From the NCBI GenBank assembly GCA_029339195.1, contig JAPTJF010000041.1, positions 124,001 to 188,000 on the forward strand: DNA of 64,000 nucleotides, in the 5' to 3' direction. The notes below the pieces were generated by a model. It was not told the DNA's origin and made no database searches. It was given only the letters and a program-made list of their open reading frames with translations. This DNA comes from Micractinium sp. NFX-FRZ. Taxonomy: Eukaryota; Chlorophyta; Trebouxiophyceae; Chlorellales; Chlorellaceae. Position numbers and translations under genes: made by a program. This document shows, piece after piece, positions 10,954-23,200 of the stretch (position 1 is the first letter of the stretch; each line of letters begins with the position of its first letter).

Positions 10954-13597
10954 TCAGCGGCGCCGCAGGCAGGCAGCCGCCGCGGCCGCCAGGCCGCCCA
11001 CCGCCGCCGCCGCCAGCAGCGCCTGGTCCCGCTGGATCTGCCCCTTCAGCTGGCTGTAGGGCACGCAGCTGGCGTTCATGGCAGCCACCGCCGGCGGGGC
11101 GACCCAGCCGCGGGTGGCTCGGGTGAGGAGCATGCGTGCCAGGGTGGAGACTGCAGAGGCCAGGGCCGCGGGGTGCGCCATGCCCCAAGGGGAGGTGCCG
11201 GAGCGGGCGGGGGTGGTGCCGTCCAACCAGAGCAGGGCGTGGGCGTCGGGCAGGCGGGTGGAGGTGAAGCGCTCGGGCAGGGTGGCCAGGTCGCCGCCGC
11301 TCTGCTCCAGCAGCTGCGGGGGAGAGGGCGGGGGAGGGGAGGGGGGAGGGGCAGGGCAGGGGGGTGAGTAGGTGGAGTTGGTGAGCGCTGTTTCAGAGGC
11401 TTGGATGCTGCGTTCCTGTGCCTGTGCAGGCAAGAGGGCGCTGAGCAAGGGGGCGTGGTGGCGGGGCACACTGCCCTGTCGTCGCACCCTGCATGCTCAA
11501 GCACGCAGGGCACCCGCCCGCTGGCGATGCCGCCCACCCATACATCCAACCTTAAGCCCGCGACAGGCGAGATGCACGCTTCCCTGCTGCTCTGGTTGGC
11601 ACACCACACACCCACATGGCACCCACCTGGTCCACCAGCCCGGCGTCCTCCATGGCCGCGTTCATGCCGTTGCCGGTGCGCGGGGTCACCCCGTGCCCGG
11701 CATCCCCCACCAGCAGCAGGGAGGGGCCGTGCAGCTGGGAGGCGTGCACCCGCATGCCCGACACCGCCAGAGGGCGCTCCGCCAGCTGGGCAGCCATCTG
11801 CGGGGGGTGGCGCCGGCAGGGGGGGCGTGGGGAGAGAGGGCTGGGTGTGAGGAGATGTATGGTGGCACTGGCCCAGACACATCTTGTCCTTGGTCCTCCC
11901 CAACAGCCAGCCCCGCCGGCCCCATTGGGCCCCTCTGCGCTCCCCTGCCCGCTCGCCTCCCGCCCCCCTTCCACCCCTACCGCCTGCCGACCCTCCACAT
12001 CCCCACCCCCTCCCCACTCACCAGGGGCACCCACTCGCTGGGCAGCGCCGGGAAGTGACGCTCCAACAGCGCTGCATAGTCTGCGGGCGCAGCCAGCCCC
12101 TCCCACTGGGGGGTGCCCATGGAGAGGACCCCCCGTGCCGTGCCGTCGGAGGGGTCGCACCCCACAAACAGCGCCGCCGGGGTGGGCAGCCCACGGCCCG
12201 AGGCAAACATCGCGCGGAGCTGCACATCGTCGCCAGCAGCAGCCGCAGTAGTGTCAGCCGCTCCTGCGCCCGCTGCCACGGTGCTGTCGCTGGCGCCGTT
12301 GCCGGCAGCAGTTGCTGTGCTGTCGGCGGTGCCGCGGGCCAGCGGGAGTGCGGGCGAGGGCGGCAGCCCCCTGAACACCTTGTAGCTGGCGGGGGAGAGC
12401 TCCGTGGCCACCTTCAGCTGCGGCATCTGCTTCTGCGCCGCCCGCCGCACCCGGCTCCACCCGCCGTCGGCGGCGACCAGCAGGTCGTAGGCGCGGGTGT
12501 GGCGCTGCCCCGCTGGCGCGCCGCCCTCGCTGCCGCCGGCGCTGCTGCTGCTGCTGCTGTAGCCGCCGGCGGGGGCTGGGCTGGCGCTGCCCTTGCTGCT
12601 GCCGTCTGCAGGCTTGGTGTAGCCGACGGGGGCTGCTGGGGCGCAATCAAAGGTGGCGGTCCTGGCAGAGAGGTCTGCACCCACAAAAGCGGTGCCCCAG
12701 TGCCAGCTGAGGCAGCCGCCGGCGGGGAAGGCCATGCGCTGCGCCTGGGCGACCATGCCGCTGACAAAGGCCTGGCGGGGCCCCACCAGCCGGAGGTCGG
12801 GCACGCGCAGCACCCGCGTGCCAAAGCCCAGGCCACGCAGCTGCTGCAGGCCAGAGGCGGGGCCGCCCGCCGCCGCTGCCAGCGCGGGCACGTCAAAGCC
12901 GGCGCCCTCCAGGGTGCGCCGCCCACGCGAGTGCAGCACAACAACAAACGCCCGGGTGTCATCTGAGGTGTCGACCTCCAGGGGAGAGGGGCGGCGGTCG
13001 TAGATGTGCACGTCGTGACCCCGCCGCGCCAGGTAGACGGCTGCGGGAGGGGGTGGGAGGGGTGAGGGGCTGGGTTGAGGGTGGGGGGCGGGGCGGGCAG
13101 GCGAGTGGCGGTGCACAGCAGTTGCAACAGGCCTTGCCCATTTACGCGCTGTCTGCTGCGGCTGCCATGCCCTGACATCCAGGCCAGCCCTATCACACCC
13201 CACACCCCACCACACCACACCTGTGAGGATGCCGGCAGGGCCGGCGCCCACGACGACCGACACGGGGCGGTGGGGTGCGGGCGGCGTGGCCGTCTGCTGT
13301 GCTTCACTGGTGTTGGCAGCGGCTGATGCGGGCGCGGGCCTGCACACAGCGTGGGATGTGCAGAGTGGGTGAGGAGTGGAGGCAGCCGGCCGCCAGGTGG
13401 CGTGCGCGCAGGTGCGCAGGCAGGGCTCCAGCCCGCCGCCGGCCGCCCCGCCCCATGCGTGGCACTCACCATGAGCGGCGGGGCTCCAGGCTGGGCTCCA
13501 CCGATTTGTGAGGCGCGTTGAGATCGCAAGAGCCGAAGGCGGGAACCGCCAGGCTGTAAACTGCCGCCGCAAGCGTGAGCGAGCCGCTGCGCTCCAT
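10954..13597 (-). CDS. FAD-dependent monooxygenase, kynurenine 3-monooxygenase-like, with C-terminal membrane anchor
   Basis: Five exons, 13470-13597, 13221-13339, 12022-13040, 11627-11797 and 10954-11313, give 598 residues with closed phases. The FAD-binding Rossmann motif VVVGAGPAG is at residues about 71-79, an ADGGWSRVRR motif is mid-protein, and GDAGHG...GNGMNAAMEDA is at about 453-470. These are the three classic group A flavin monooxygenase motifs (PF01494). The following F-T-S-x-R-x-P-D-A-H-A-L block resembles kynurenine 3-monooxygenase. The extreme C-terminus is hydrophobic and ends in three arginines (LLAAAAVGGLAAAAAACLRRR), like a tail anchor. The N-terminus could be an organelle-targeting or signal region. 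Two low-complexity Gly/Ser/Ala inserts lengthen the protein beyond the usual 450-500 residues. The kynurenine substrate is not proven. Confidence 0.8.
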
Positions 13598-14232
13598 GGT
13601 TGTCGCTGGGTTTGGGGTGCGGAGCTGGGGGAGTTGGTGAAGTGAATGATTGTAATGAGAGCAAGTGTTCTGGGCAACCTGCAAGCCCGCTTTAAGTGGT
13701 GCGGCCGAAGGGCCGCGGGGAGGTACGTTCGCCAGCTGGCTTCAACCTGCTGCCGGCAGCCAGATGTGCGGCCTAGCCAGATGTGCAGGCCTCATGAAGC
13801 CTCTCATGTTACCCGTCTCGCGACACCATCGCGCAGTGCGGGCGGTGAGCAGGCCACAGGCAGGTGGGGGGCGGGGGTGGGGAGCCCCGCCGAAGTCGGG
13901 GCGCCGAAGGCGGGGCCCCGGGGCTGCCAGCTGGCCCGAGCTCTTCCGTGAATCTTTGGTCTGTGTGAAACCCACATGAGCACTAAATATTGTGCACCTC
14001 AGCTGGCCAGGCCGTGTCATGGCCACCTTACAGGCCGCAGCAGGTCACGGTCAGAAAATGAAACACCATCCCAGTCATCCCAAGTTAGCAAGCAAGAGAG
14101 TACAGTCCCGTCTGCGTTTCACAGCAGCCCAGGAGTTGGTGGGCACATAGGAAGGCCCACCAGGCCAGGCGCTCAAGTTACGCTGGCGAGCATAGGCTGC
14201 TGACCATCGTGCTGAGCTGTCCATGCCGGGCA
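13598..14232. other. Intergenic: KMO-like promoter and kinesin 3' UTR
   Basis: No exon chain is supported. A minus-strand TGTAA at 14028-14032 lies about 200 bases past the kinesin stop and fits its poly(A) signal. A short direct repeat (gccagatgtgc twice) occurs near 13760-13785. Confidence 0.5.
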
Positions 14233-17200
14233 TCAGGCCGCCGCATTCTCCTTGTTCTCTGCCAGCGGTGCCGCGCCTGCTGCCCCCGCTGCCGCCTTGC
14301 TGCTGCCGCCAGGCGCACGCTGCTTGGCCAGCTCCCCCTGCAGCGCCCGGTTGGCCTCCAGCGCCTCACGCAGCTTCTCCTTGAGCACCTGGACACATGA
14401 GCGGGAGGTGGGGAGGCCAGCACAGGTAAGTGCATGTGTGGGTGGCAACAGGGACACCCGTGGGGGAGTTGGGCCAAGAGGGCGGGGCGGGGTGGGCTGA
14501 AACAGGTGTGTGTGTGCGTGTGTGTGTGTGTGTTCGTGCCTCCAGTGCCATGCGCTACCCTCCACCCCAACCTGGCTTGCCACAGTCCAGCAGTCCGACG
14601 CTGCCGCCCCATCTCGGCCCATACAGCCATGCCCTGCCACACATCACCCCAAGCACGCCGCACTCCCACCCTCTCATAATTCGACTCCTACCCACCTGCT
14701 TGTCGCGCGCCGCCCGGTTGGCCACCCGGTCCAGCTCGTACTCCAGCCCCCGCGCCTCCTTCAGCTGGTCAAACGCCAGCGCTGCAGCATCGCCCCCCGA
14801 GGCCTTCAGGTCCTCACGCAGCCGGTACTGCAGCGCCTGCGGGTTGGGATGGAAGGGGACCAAGAGGACAGGTGTGGTGAGACGACGGGGTGAAGGGACG
14901 CTTGCCAGATGCCAGCGCTGCAGCATTACCGCCGAGGCCTTCAGGCCATCACGTAGGCGGTACTGCAGCGCCTGCAGAACGACAGGCCACAAGGCTGGGG
15001 TGGCAGAAAGTGTGTGTGTGTGTGAGATCCCAGGGGGAAGAAAGGGGAGGGGAAGCAGGTGGATGCGATCTTGGCACAGCCTTGGCGATGCAGCGTAATG
15101 GCTAGCCGTGTGAGCACTGCCCAGCAGCAGCAGCGCGAGCCATGGCTAGCCATGTGAGCGCTGCCCAGCAGCAGCAGCGGGAGCCGATGCGGGGCTGGCG
15201 GCCGCTCCATGAAAAACTGCTGCCCACTCGTATAGCCATGCATCCATCCGCCCATCCTGCCACACACCCCATCACTCACCCACCTGTCAGCCCCATAACC
15301 CCATGCACACGCCCACCTGCAGCTTCTCCTCCCGCCGCTTGCTCTTGCGCAGCTCCGACTCCAGCTGGGTGCACCGCGACTCCACCCCCGCGCGCTCCTG
15401 CCGCGCCGCCGCCAGCTCCGCCGCGCCGCTGCTGCCCGCCGCGTCGGCCGCATCCACCGCCTCTGCTGCCGCCGCCACCGCCCCCTGCGCCTCTGCCAGC
15501 CGCTCCGCCAGCGAGGCATTGTCCTTTGCCAGCCGGTTGGCCTGGCTCTCCAGCTGCTGGATGCGGGTGTGCAGCTGGGCAATCTTGCGCTCCGCCTGCT
15601 CCTTCATCCCCATGACCTGGAGAAGTGGTGGGTGTGTGGGTGGGCAGGAGCAGGGGCTATGCGTGGGCATGGGATGCGCAGGTGGGTGAGCGGGTACGGG
15701 TTGCCAAGCTAGGGCCAAGAGAGGCCAGCGCTGAGGCGGGTAGCAGGGTCACAGCATGTGAGGAGCGTGCACGCATGCAAGTAGGCAGCCCTGTTGTGGC
15801 CAGGTGCCTCCGCTTCCGACCATCCCGACTGCACAGGCGCATCCCCCTCCCCTCCCATGCAGCCTTGCTCACCTGCGCATCTGAGATGTCGGCAATGCTG
15901 GTGCGGCAGGTCATGCCGGCATCCGCCGCCACGTCATCCCGCTCCATCAAGCGCTGCAGCTGCGCCAGCTCAGCACGCAGCCGCTGCACCTCGGCGGCGG
16001 CGCGATCCGCTGCAGCCACGGCAGCCGCCTTGTCGGCGGCCAGCTGGGCGGCAGAGCCGGCCTCGTTGGACTGCGCCGCGGTGGCAGCCTGCAGTAAGTG
16101 TGAGTAGTATGTGTGATAAATGTGAGGAAGAAGAGCAGAGTGTGGGCGCGCTCTGCAGGCGTCTGTGGCTGAACCGTCGGAATGGCCAGGTGCCCACTGG
16201 GCTTCCTTGCGGCCCTGCTGGGAGCCGAGCCTGCCATCAGCAAGCCCCAAGCGCTGCTGCAGAACCGTCCTTGCGCACTCCCCAGCCCGTCCACCCTCTC
16301 AACAGCACATCCCCTTGCCATCCCGACTCTCTCCCCAGCCCCGCCACACCTGCAGCGCCGCCTGCAGCTCCTCAATCTCGGCAGCCATGGACCGCTCCAG
16401 GGCCTCCTTCTCCCGCTCGTTGCGGGCCGCCCGCGTCTCAGCGTCGCGCACGTCAGCCTGCAGGGCCGGTGGAGGCAGGGTGACACGGCAGGTCGGGGTG
16501 ATGCAGTGAGAGGCCAGGGAGTGTGGAACGGTACATTGCCCCACGGGCGTCGGCACAAACCTGCCTGCCCTGTGGTCGAGGCTGGCGGCCCCTCCACAAG
16601 CGGCAGCACACGCTCTCGGTTGCCACACCCCAATCCAGCCATACAGCTTCGATTCTCTCCCCACAGTACACAGCAAGCCTCACCACCCGCCCTGCCCCAC
16701 CTCGAGCTGCTCCTTTTCCGCCGCCAGCGCCACCGCCACCTCTTGCGCCTGGTCCAGCTCTGCCTGCAGCCGCTGGCCCTCGGCAACCAGCTCAGACTGA
16801 GCCGCGTCCAGCTGTGCCGCCAGCTCGGACTGGGCTGCTGCTGCCTCGGAGCCCAGCTGCTCCCTCACTGCCACCAGGTCTGACTGAGCTGCCTCCAGCT
16901 GCGCTGCCAGCTCAGACTGAGCAGCAGCTGCCTCGGCTGCCAGCTGCTCCTGCACCGCGGCCAGCTCGGCTGCGGCTGCCACCCGGCCCTCCTCCGCCTG
17001 CGCCGCCAGGCCGGCAGCCGCCTCACGCTCGGCGGCCAGCGTGGCGGCAGCCTCCTCGGCGGCAGCAGCGGTGGCCTCCAGGCTGGCCTGAAGCTGCAGC
17101 ACAGGGGGGGCAGGATGTAGTCGGTGCAAGAAGTGAGAGGACGCCATTATGGCCAGAGCTCCATTGAATGTCCTCTTGGCAGTGCTGCTCTTCTCACCAC

Positions 17201-20200
17201 CACCACTTTCAATTGCACACCCATCCTTCCCAGCAACAAGCCTCGTGGACAGCGAGTACCCAATACTGTGAAGCAAGCCCTCGCCGCACCTGTGCCACCT
17301 GCGCCTCCAGCCGCTCCCGCTCATCCGCCAGCTCAGCCTCCAGCCGTGCCCGCTCGCCCGCCAGCTCAGCCTCCAGGGCGGCAGCCGCTGCGCCCGCCTC
17401 GCTGGCCTTCAGGTCCAGGTCGTTGCAAGCCTCCTGGGCCACCTCCAGGCTCTGCCGGGTGGTCTGCACACATACACGTTGATGGGGGGCAGATGTAGCG
17501 TGATCATGAGACGCAGAGCAGGGGTGGCAGGTGAGCTGCTGGCATGCAGGGCTTGGCAGACGCTGCTCCCCGTGGCAGCTACTGCTGCATTTGCGTGTGT
17601 GCAAGCAAGATGGCGCAGCGGTCTGGACAACCGAGCAATCCCATGCCCCCGCACCCCTGCAACCCCCCACCTCCAGCTCTGCCTGTACGCCCGCCAGCTG
17701 CTCGCCCAGCTGCGCCGCCTGCGCCTGCACCCCCTCCGCAAACTGCTTCCACTTTTCGGCAGAGTCCACCGCCTCCTGCAGCCGCCGCTCATACTCGGTG
17801 GCATCCGCATCCTTGTCGGCACGCAGCGTGCTCAGCTCCTCCTGCACAGGGGCAGGCAGGCAGATGTGTAGCGTAGGGTGAATGGTGCAGCAAAGAAAAG
17901 ATGCGTGCAAGGCTGGCTGGGGCAGCAAGTGCAGCCAGGCAGCCAGGCCTGGGAAGCTGGCATGCACAACGCGCCCTTCCTAAGGCCTCTGTCTCACAAA
18001 CCCTTACCACCGCCTCACACCTGCAGCTGCGCCAGCTGCGCAGCCAGCATAGCCTGGGCGCCCTCCACGCCGCTCTTGTCGGCGGCCAGCGAGGCCAGCT
18101 GCTCCGCCAGCCCCGCTGCCTGCTCCTTGGCACCCGTCAGCTCAGCTGCAAGGGAGAATTGCATGGGGAGGGCGACAGTGGATGCAACAACTCACACAAT
18201 GGCGAGGAGGGTGGGCAACGTTTACATAAGCTGACTCGTGGTGTGCAGCTGCCCAGGTAGCCGACCTCTTGGCCCTCCTCGGATCTTCCCCTTCCCCCAT
18301 TGGGCCCCACCTGTCAGCGCCGCCACCTGCTCCTGCGCTGCTGCCAGCTCAGTGTTCGACGCCTCAAGGTCAGCAGCAGTCGCCTCCAGCTTTGCGCCCG
18401 CTGCCGCCAGCTCGCCGTCCAGACCCGTAGCCCGCTGCTCCAGCTCAGCACACTGAGTGGTGGAGGCCTCCAGGGAAGCCTTGAGCTGGTCGCGCTCGGC
18501 AGATACCTCGCCCAGCTGGCCTGCAGGGCAGAGTGGTGGGCCATGAGGGGTGAGGCCGGAGCAGGGGAAGTGGAGCAGTGCACGCGCCTCTTTGCATACT
18601 CAACAAAAGCATGTGACAACGCTCAATCCTGCACAGGCCCACGCGGCAGGACCACAGCGTGGGCAGCGGAGCCAGGCAGGCCGCACGCAGCGTCCTCTTT
18701 ATGCCCCTGGCACTTGCCTTCCAGGCCAGCAATGGCCGCTGTCTTCTCCTCCACCTCCTTGGCCAAGGAATCACGCCCCTCTGCGGGGCATGAGTGAGAG
18801 CAGGCAGGCGGTTGAAAGTGCAGGCTCTGGGAGACAGGCAGGCTGATGCATGTATCGGAAGCACCCCCCACCCCTCCTGCACCACCAGGGCACCGGCACC
18901 CCCCCTCACCGGTGGTCTCAGTGAGAGCCGCCTCCACTCCCAGCTTCTCCGCCGCCACCTCATCGATGCGCTGCTGTAGCGCCTCAGCCTCCTCTGCGGG
19001 TCGGGAGGACCAGTGGCAGGAGCTGAGCATGGCAACAACATGGAGGCTGAGCAGGAGCCGGAAGCATCTGCAAGTCGCCTGTTGCATGCAGAAACACATG
19101 CATGCACTTTGTGTTCCCTCAACCCTGCCGACCCGGTGGGCACACGTCCTACAGCCCAACCCTCCCCCTCCAGCGCAAACCCACCAGCCAGCTGCTTCTC
19201 CCGGGCCGCCGCTGATGCCGCCTCCTCCTGCGCCTTGAACGCCGCCTCGGTGGCCTCCGCCTGCGTGGCTGTCAGCTGCTTCTGCAGCTCCTCAATCTCA
19301 GGCAGGCGCGCCTGGCAGGGGAGAGTGCAGAGAGGTGGGGCGAACATCAGTGAGTGGAAAGGGCTGCAGCTGGGCACGGCCCTGCCACGTCAGGCGTGCA
19401 GCAGAGAGCAGTACAGGAATGCAGGGGCTGGCAACAGCCCGAGACGCCGCACCAGCGCGCATGCACCTGCCCCGCCCCATCCCTCCCATGACCCACCCAC
19501 CTCTGCCGCCGCCAGTGAGTCCTCCGTCTTGCTGAGCTGGCCCCGCACGGCCTCCAGGTCAGCCTCCAGCTCGCCCTTCTGGTGGGTCAGCAGCGCGTGC
19601 GCATCACTGCGGGCGCCAGAGCAGGCAGGGCGCGGGCACGTGAAAGAGGGGCATGTTGACGAGCTGCGAACTGGCCAGGTGCAAGCAAGGCTGCCAAGCC
19701 AGCAAGTGCATGCTGTCTGCTGTGGCTGCCCTTCTCCTCACTCGAGCCTCTGCAGCTGGCCCTCCCTGGCCCTCTCCCCGCCCCTGTCCCCCTTTTGCTG
19801 CTGCCTACCTGAGCTCCGCATGCTTCTCCTCCAGCTCCGCCTTCTCCCCGAACACCGCCGCCAGCTCCTCCTCCTTCTGCGCCAGCTCAGACCTGCGGGG
19901 CGGGCAGTAGAAGGAGCAGCGGGGTTTAAAAGCCGACTTCAGTTTTGCATGCTTGGACACATCCTGCATGCCAACACCAGAACGACGGCTGCAGGCGTTG
20001 GCCTGTCCCAAGGGCGCCCAATGCGTGGTTAACGTGTGCTGTTCATGCACCCGGCGCCTGCTACATTCTGACTGAAACCTCACAGGGCTGCTGCCAGGAT
20101 GCCCCACAGATTCTGCTCCAAATTCTGCCACATAAGAGCCCAAGCCACAGCCTCCACTTATCAACCCTCGCCCCCTCACTTGGCCGCCTCCAGGTTGTCC

Positions 20201-23200
20201 CCCAGGTTCTGCCCCTCCGCCTCCGCCGTCGCCAGCTGCCCCGCCAGCTCGTCCCGCTCGACTTGCAGCTCCGCCAGCGACGTCTTCACCTCCTTCAGCT
20301 CGCTGTCCAGGGCCTCACCCTCGCCTGCGGGGCGGAGGCGAGGCGTGCGATTATGGTTGTGGTGAGGGAGAGTGACGGGGTGCAATACAAGCTGAGGATG
20401 AGAGGCGCGGCGGAGACTGTGATGGAAGAGCAGCAAGGTGATGCAGACCAGCGGGCAGGCAGGCAGGCAAGAGCTGCTCTCCCCCACGCACCCTTCTTGG
20501 CCTGCAGCTCGAACTGCGTCTTCTCCAGCTCCACCTGTGAGCGGGGTGGGCAGGCGGCAACCGATCAGAACACACTTGGTGGGCATGAGACAACAAATTT
20601 GTGGTTTGCGCATGCGCTGGCCCTCCAGCTCTTTGAGCCGGCCCTGCTGATCGCGCTGCTGTATGTGCGCGCCACCTTCCAGCCACCGTGCTGCACCCCA
20701 CCTGCACGCGGTGCAGCGCGTCCTCCGCCATCTGCAGCCTGCTCTTGGTCTGGTTGGCCACCACCATGATGGACTCACGCTTCTTTTCCTCCTGCCCAGA
20801 GATCTGGATACAGGGGAGAAGGTGGCAGGGTGGTGTGGGGGGGTCAGTGTGTGTGGTGTGGTTTGTGCAGTGGAAGAGCAGGGGGGGCGGTGGCGGCCCC
20901 GTGGGGAGCTTTATTGCCAGAGCAGGCAGGCATAACGTCAAGGAGTGCATGCCGGGGAGAAGGGGAGGCGGGGAGCGAACTGGAGTGCTTCGTGATGGTG
21001 AGCACTGCTGGCAGACCCAGCCCCTCCCCCACCCCATCTGCCCTGTTTCGTCCATGCGCACCGCCCACCCAACTGCCCCCTGCGCCCCCTGCAACCCACC
21101 CCCCACCTTGTCCATGTTCTTGGTCAGCTTCTCCGCCTGCGAGCGCGCCATCTTCAGCTCACGCTCCAGCCCCGCCTTCTCCATCTGGAAGCTGTTCTTG
21201 TCGGCAATGGCCGCACGCAGCTTGCCGTCCTGCTCAGTCACCTTCTGCCTGCGGGGCGGACAGTTAGGCAGGCAGGACGGCAGGTTCAGGAGGCAGTGGT
21301 GGGAGGAGGCAGCAGGGGCGCACATGTTGGGCAAGCAATGGTGGCTGCGGTAGCTGCAAGCTTCTCGAAGCTGCCTGCTTTGCTGGAAAGTGTGCGCTTG
21401 GCTTCACTGCTGCCCTGCTGCTCACTCGCCCCGCTCACACTCGCCCTGTCAGCATGCACAGCCAGCAGCTGACGCCCACTCCGCACCTGAGCTTGTCCAC
21501 CTCCTTCTGCAGGCGGTCCGCCGCCTTGTCGTTGGCCTTGGAGCCCATGCTGGCAGACTTGAGCGACTGGTTCAGGCGGGTCGTCTCCTCCTTGTACTTC
21601 ATCCTGCAGGGCGGCGACCCATACACAGCAGACAAGGGTTGGCTGGGGTTGACAAGCGTGCGCAGCGGCAGCAGCGCTGTGATGGGACACATCAGCAGCC
21701 GCGGAATCCCCACCCCAACCCTGCACTGACCTGGCCCCATCCACATTCCCACCCTGCCCGTCTTCGCATGCACCTGAACACCCGCAGCCTCCTCCGCCAT
21801 ATGCAGAGCCCCTCCACCTGTGCACGCCCCTCCCCGCCCTGCCCACACCCCACACGCTTGAACACCCGAACCTCCTCTGCCGTATGCAGCTCCCCGCCTC
21901 CTACTCCCACCCCACCCCCGACCCCCAACGCACTTGAGCGCGCGCAGCTCCTCCGCCGCATTCAGCGCCCCCGCCGCCTGCGCCACCCTCAGCTCCAGCT
22001 CTCCCTTGGCAGCCTCCAAGGAGCGCTTCACGCCCAGCAGCGTGTCATACTCAGTCTTGGCGGCCTCCTGCAGCGGGAATGACGAGCAGAGAAGCAGAGA
22101 GGTGCGGTGGTGGGAGGAGGGGAGGCGGGTGAGGAGGGGTGGCAGACGGCGATGCCACCCCAATGACTGATGGCACTGACTGTGGCTGCAAACTGCTCCG
22201 GCTCAGGGCATTAGGCACAGGGATCCACCATGCACAGAAACACATCCACACATCTGCCCCGCCTGACCTGCACGCGCACAAGCTCTGCGGCGGCCGCGTC
22301 TGCCGCCGCCTCCAGGTTGGCAGCTGCCGCCGCCTGCGCCTCTGCCAGTGCCGTCTGTGCAGCGGCCAGCTCGCCCTGCGCCGCCTCCAGCTGCTGCTGC
22401 ACGCCCGTCACTGCTGCCTCGTGCTCAGTGCGGTCAGCGTCCGCCTTCTCCTCAAGGAAGCGCACATGCTCTGTGGCGGCATCGGCGCACTGCTGCGTCT
22501 CCTCTGCAAGACAGACAAGCGAGGCAGGCAAGCGAGGCAGGCGGGAAGTGGTCAGGGAGCAGGAAGGCAGTGTCAACAGCCCATGCGCCTGCGCCTCCTG
22601 ACTGGGCATGCTTGGCACGCATGTGCAGCGGCAATCAAGTGGGAACCGTAGGTAAGGCTGCTGGTCAGTCCGACGGTCCCCTCCCAGCCCAACAGCCTGG
22701 CTCACCCAGCTGCGCCTGCAGGGCCGCCACGTTCTCCTTCAGCCCCGCCACCTCCTCCTGCAGCGCCTCCACCTCGGCCTGGCGCTCAGCCAGGGAGGCC
22801 TCTGCCGCCGCCTTGCCTTCCTCAACCGCTGCCTTGTCAGCTGCCGCTGCTGCCAGGGACTCCTCGTGCTTGGCCTGGCAGGGCAGGGGGCAGGGGCATG
22901 AAGGGACAGTGGCAGTAAGCACCCGGTGCTACTGGCACCAGCAAGTGTGGGGCATGCGATCAGTGACTAGGCGCAGTGCATGCAAGCGCGCCTGTGCAAA
23001 TTCCAGCATTAGTTGCGTGCCCCGTATTGCTCCGACACCCACCCACCCACCTGCGCCTTCTCTGCCTCGGTCTGCAGCTTGGTCAGCGCCGCCTCGTGGG
23101 CTGCTGCCGTGTCGGCTGCCGCCTCCTCAGCCTCCTTGGCCGCCTTGGCCTTCTCCTCACGCAGCTCCTCAGCCTCGCGCTCGGCAACGGCCTGGGCGGC

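Noticed and set aside
11076..12017. 313-codon minus-strand frame inside the KMO-like gene
   Set aside because: Alternate phase through exons 4-5 and introns; the true exons give the flavin motifs.
15947..16786. Long minus-strand frame in a second phase
   Set aside because: It overlaps kinesin exons 38-40 out of phase and lacks coiled-coil pattern; a shadow.
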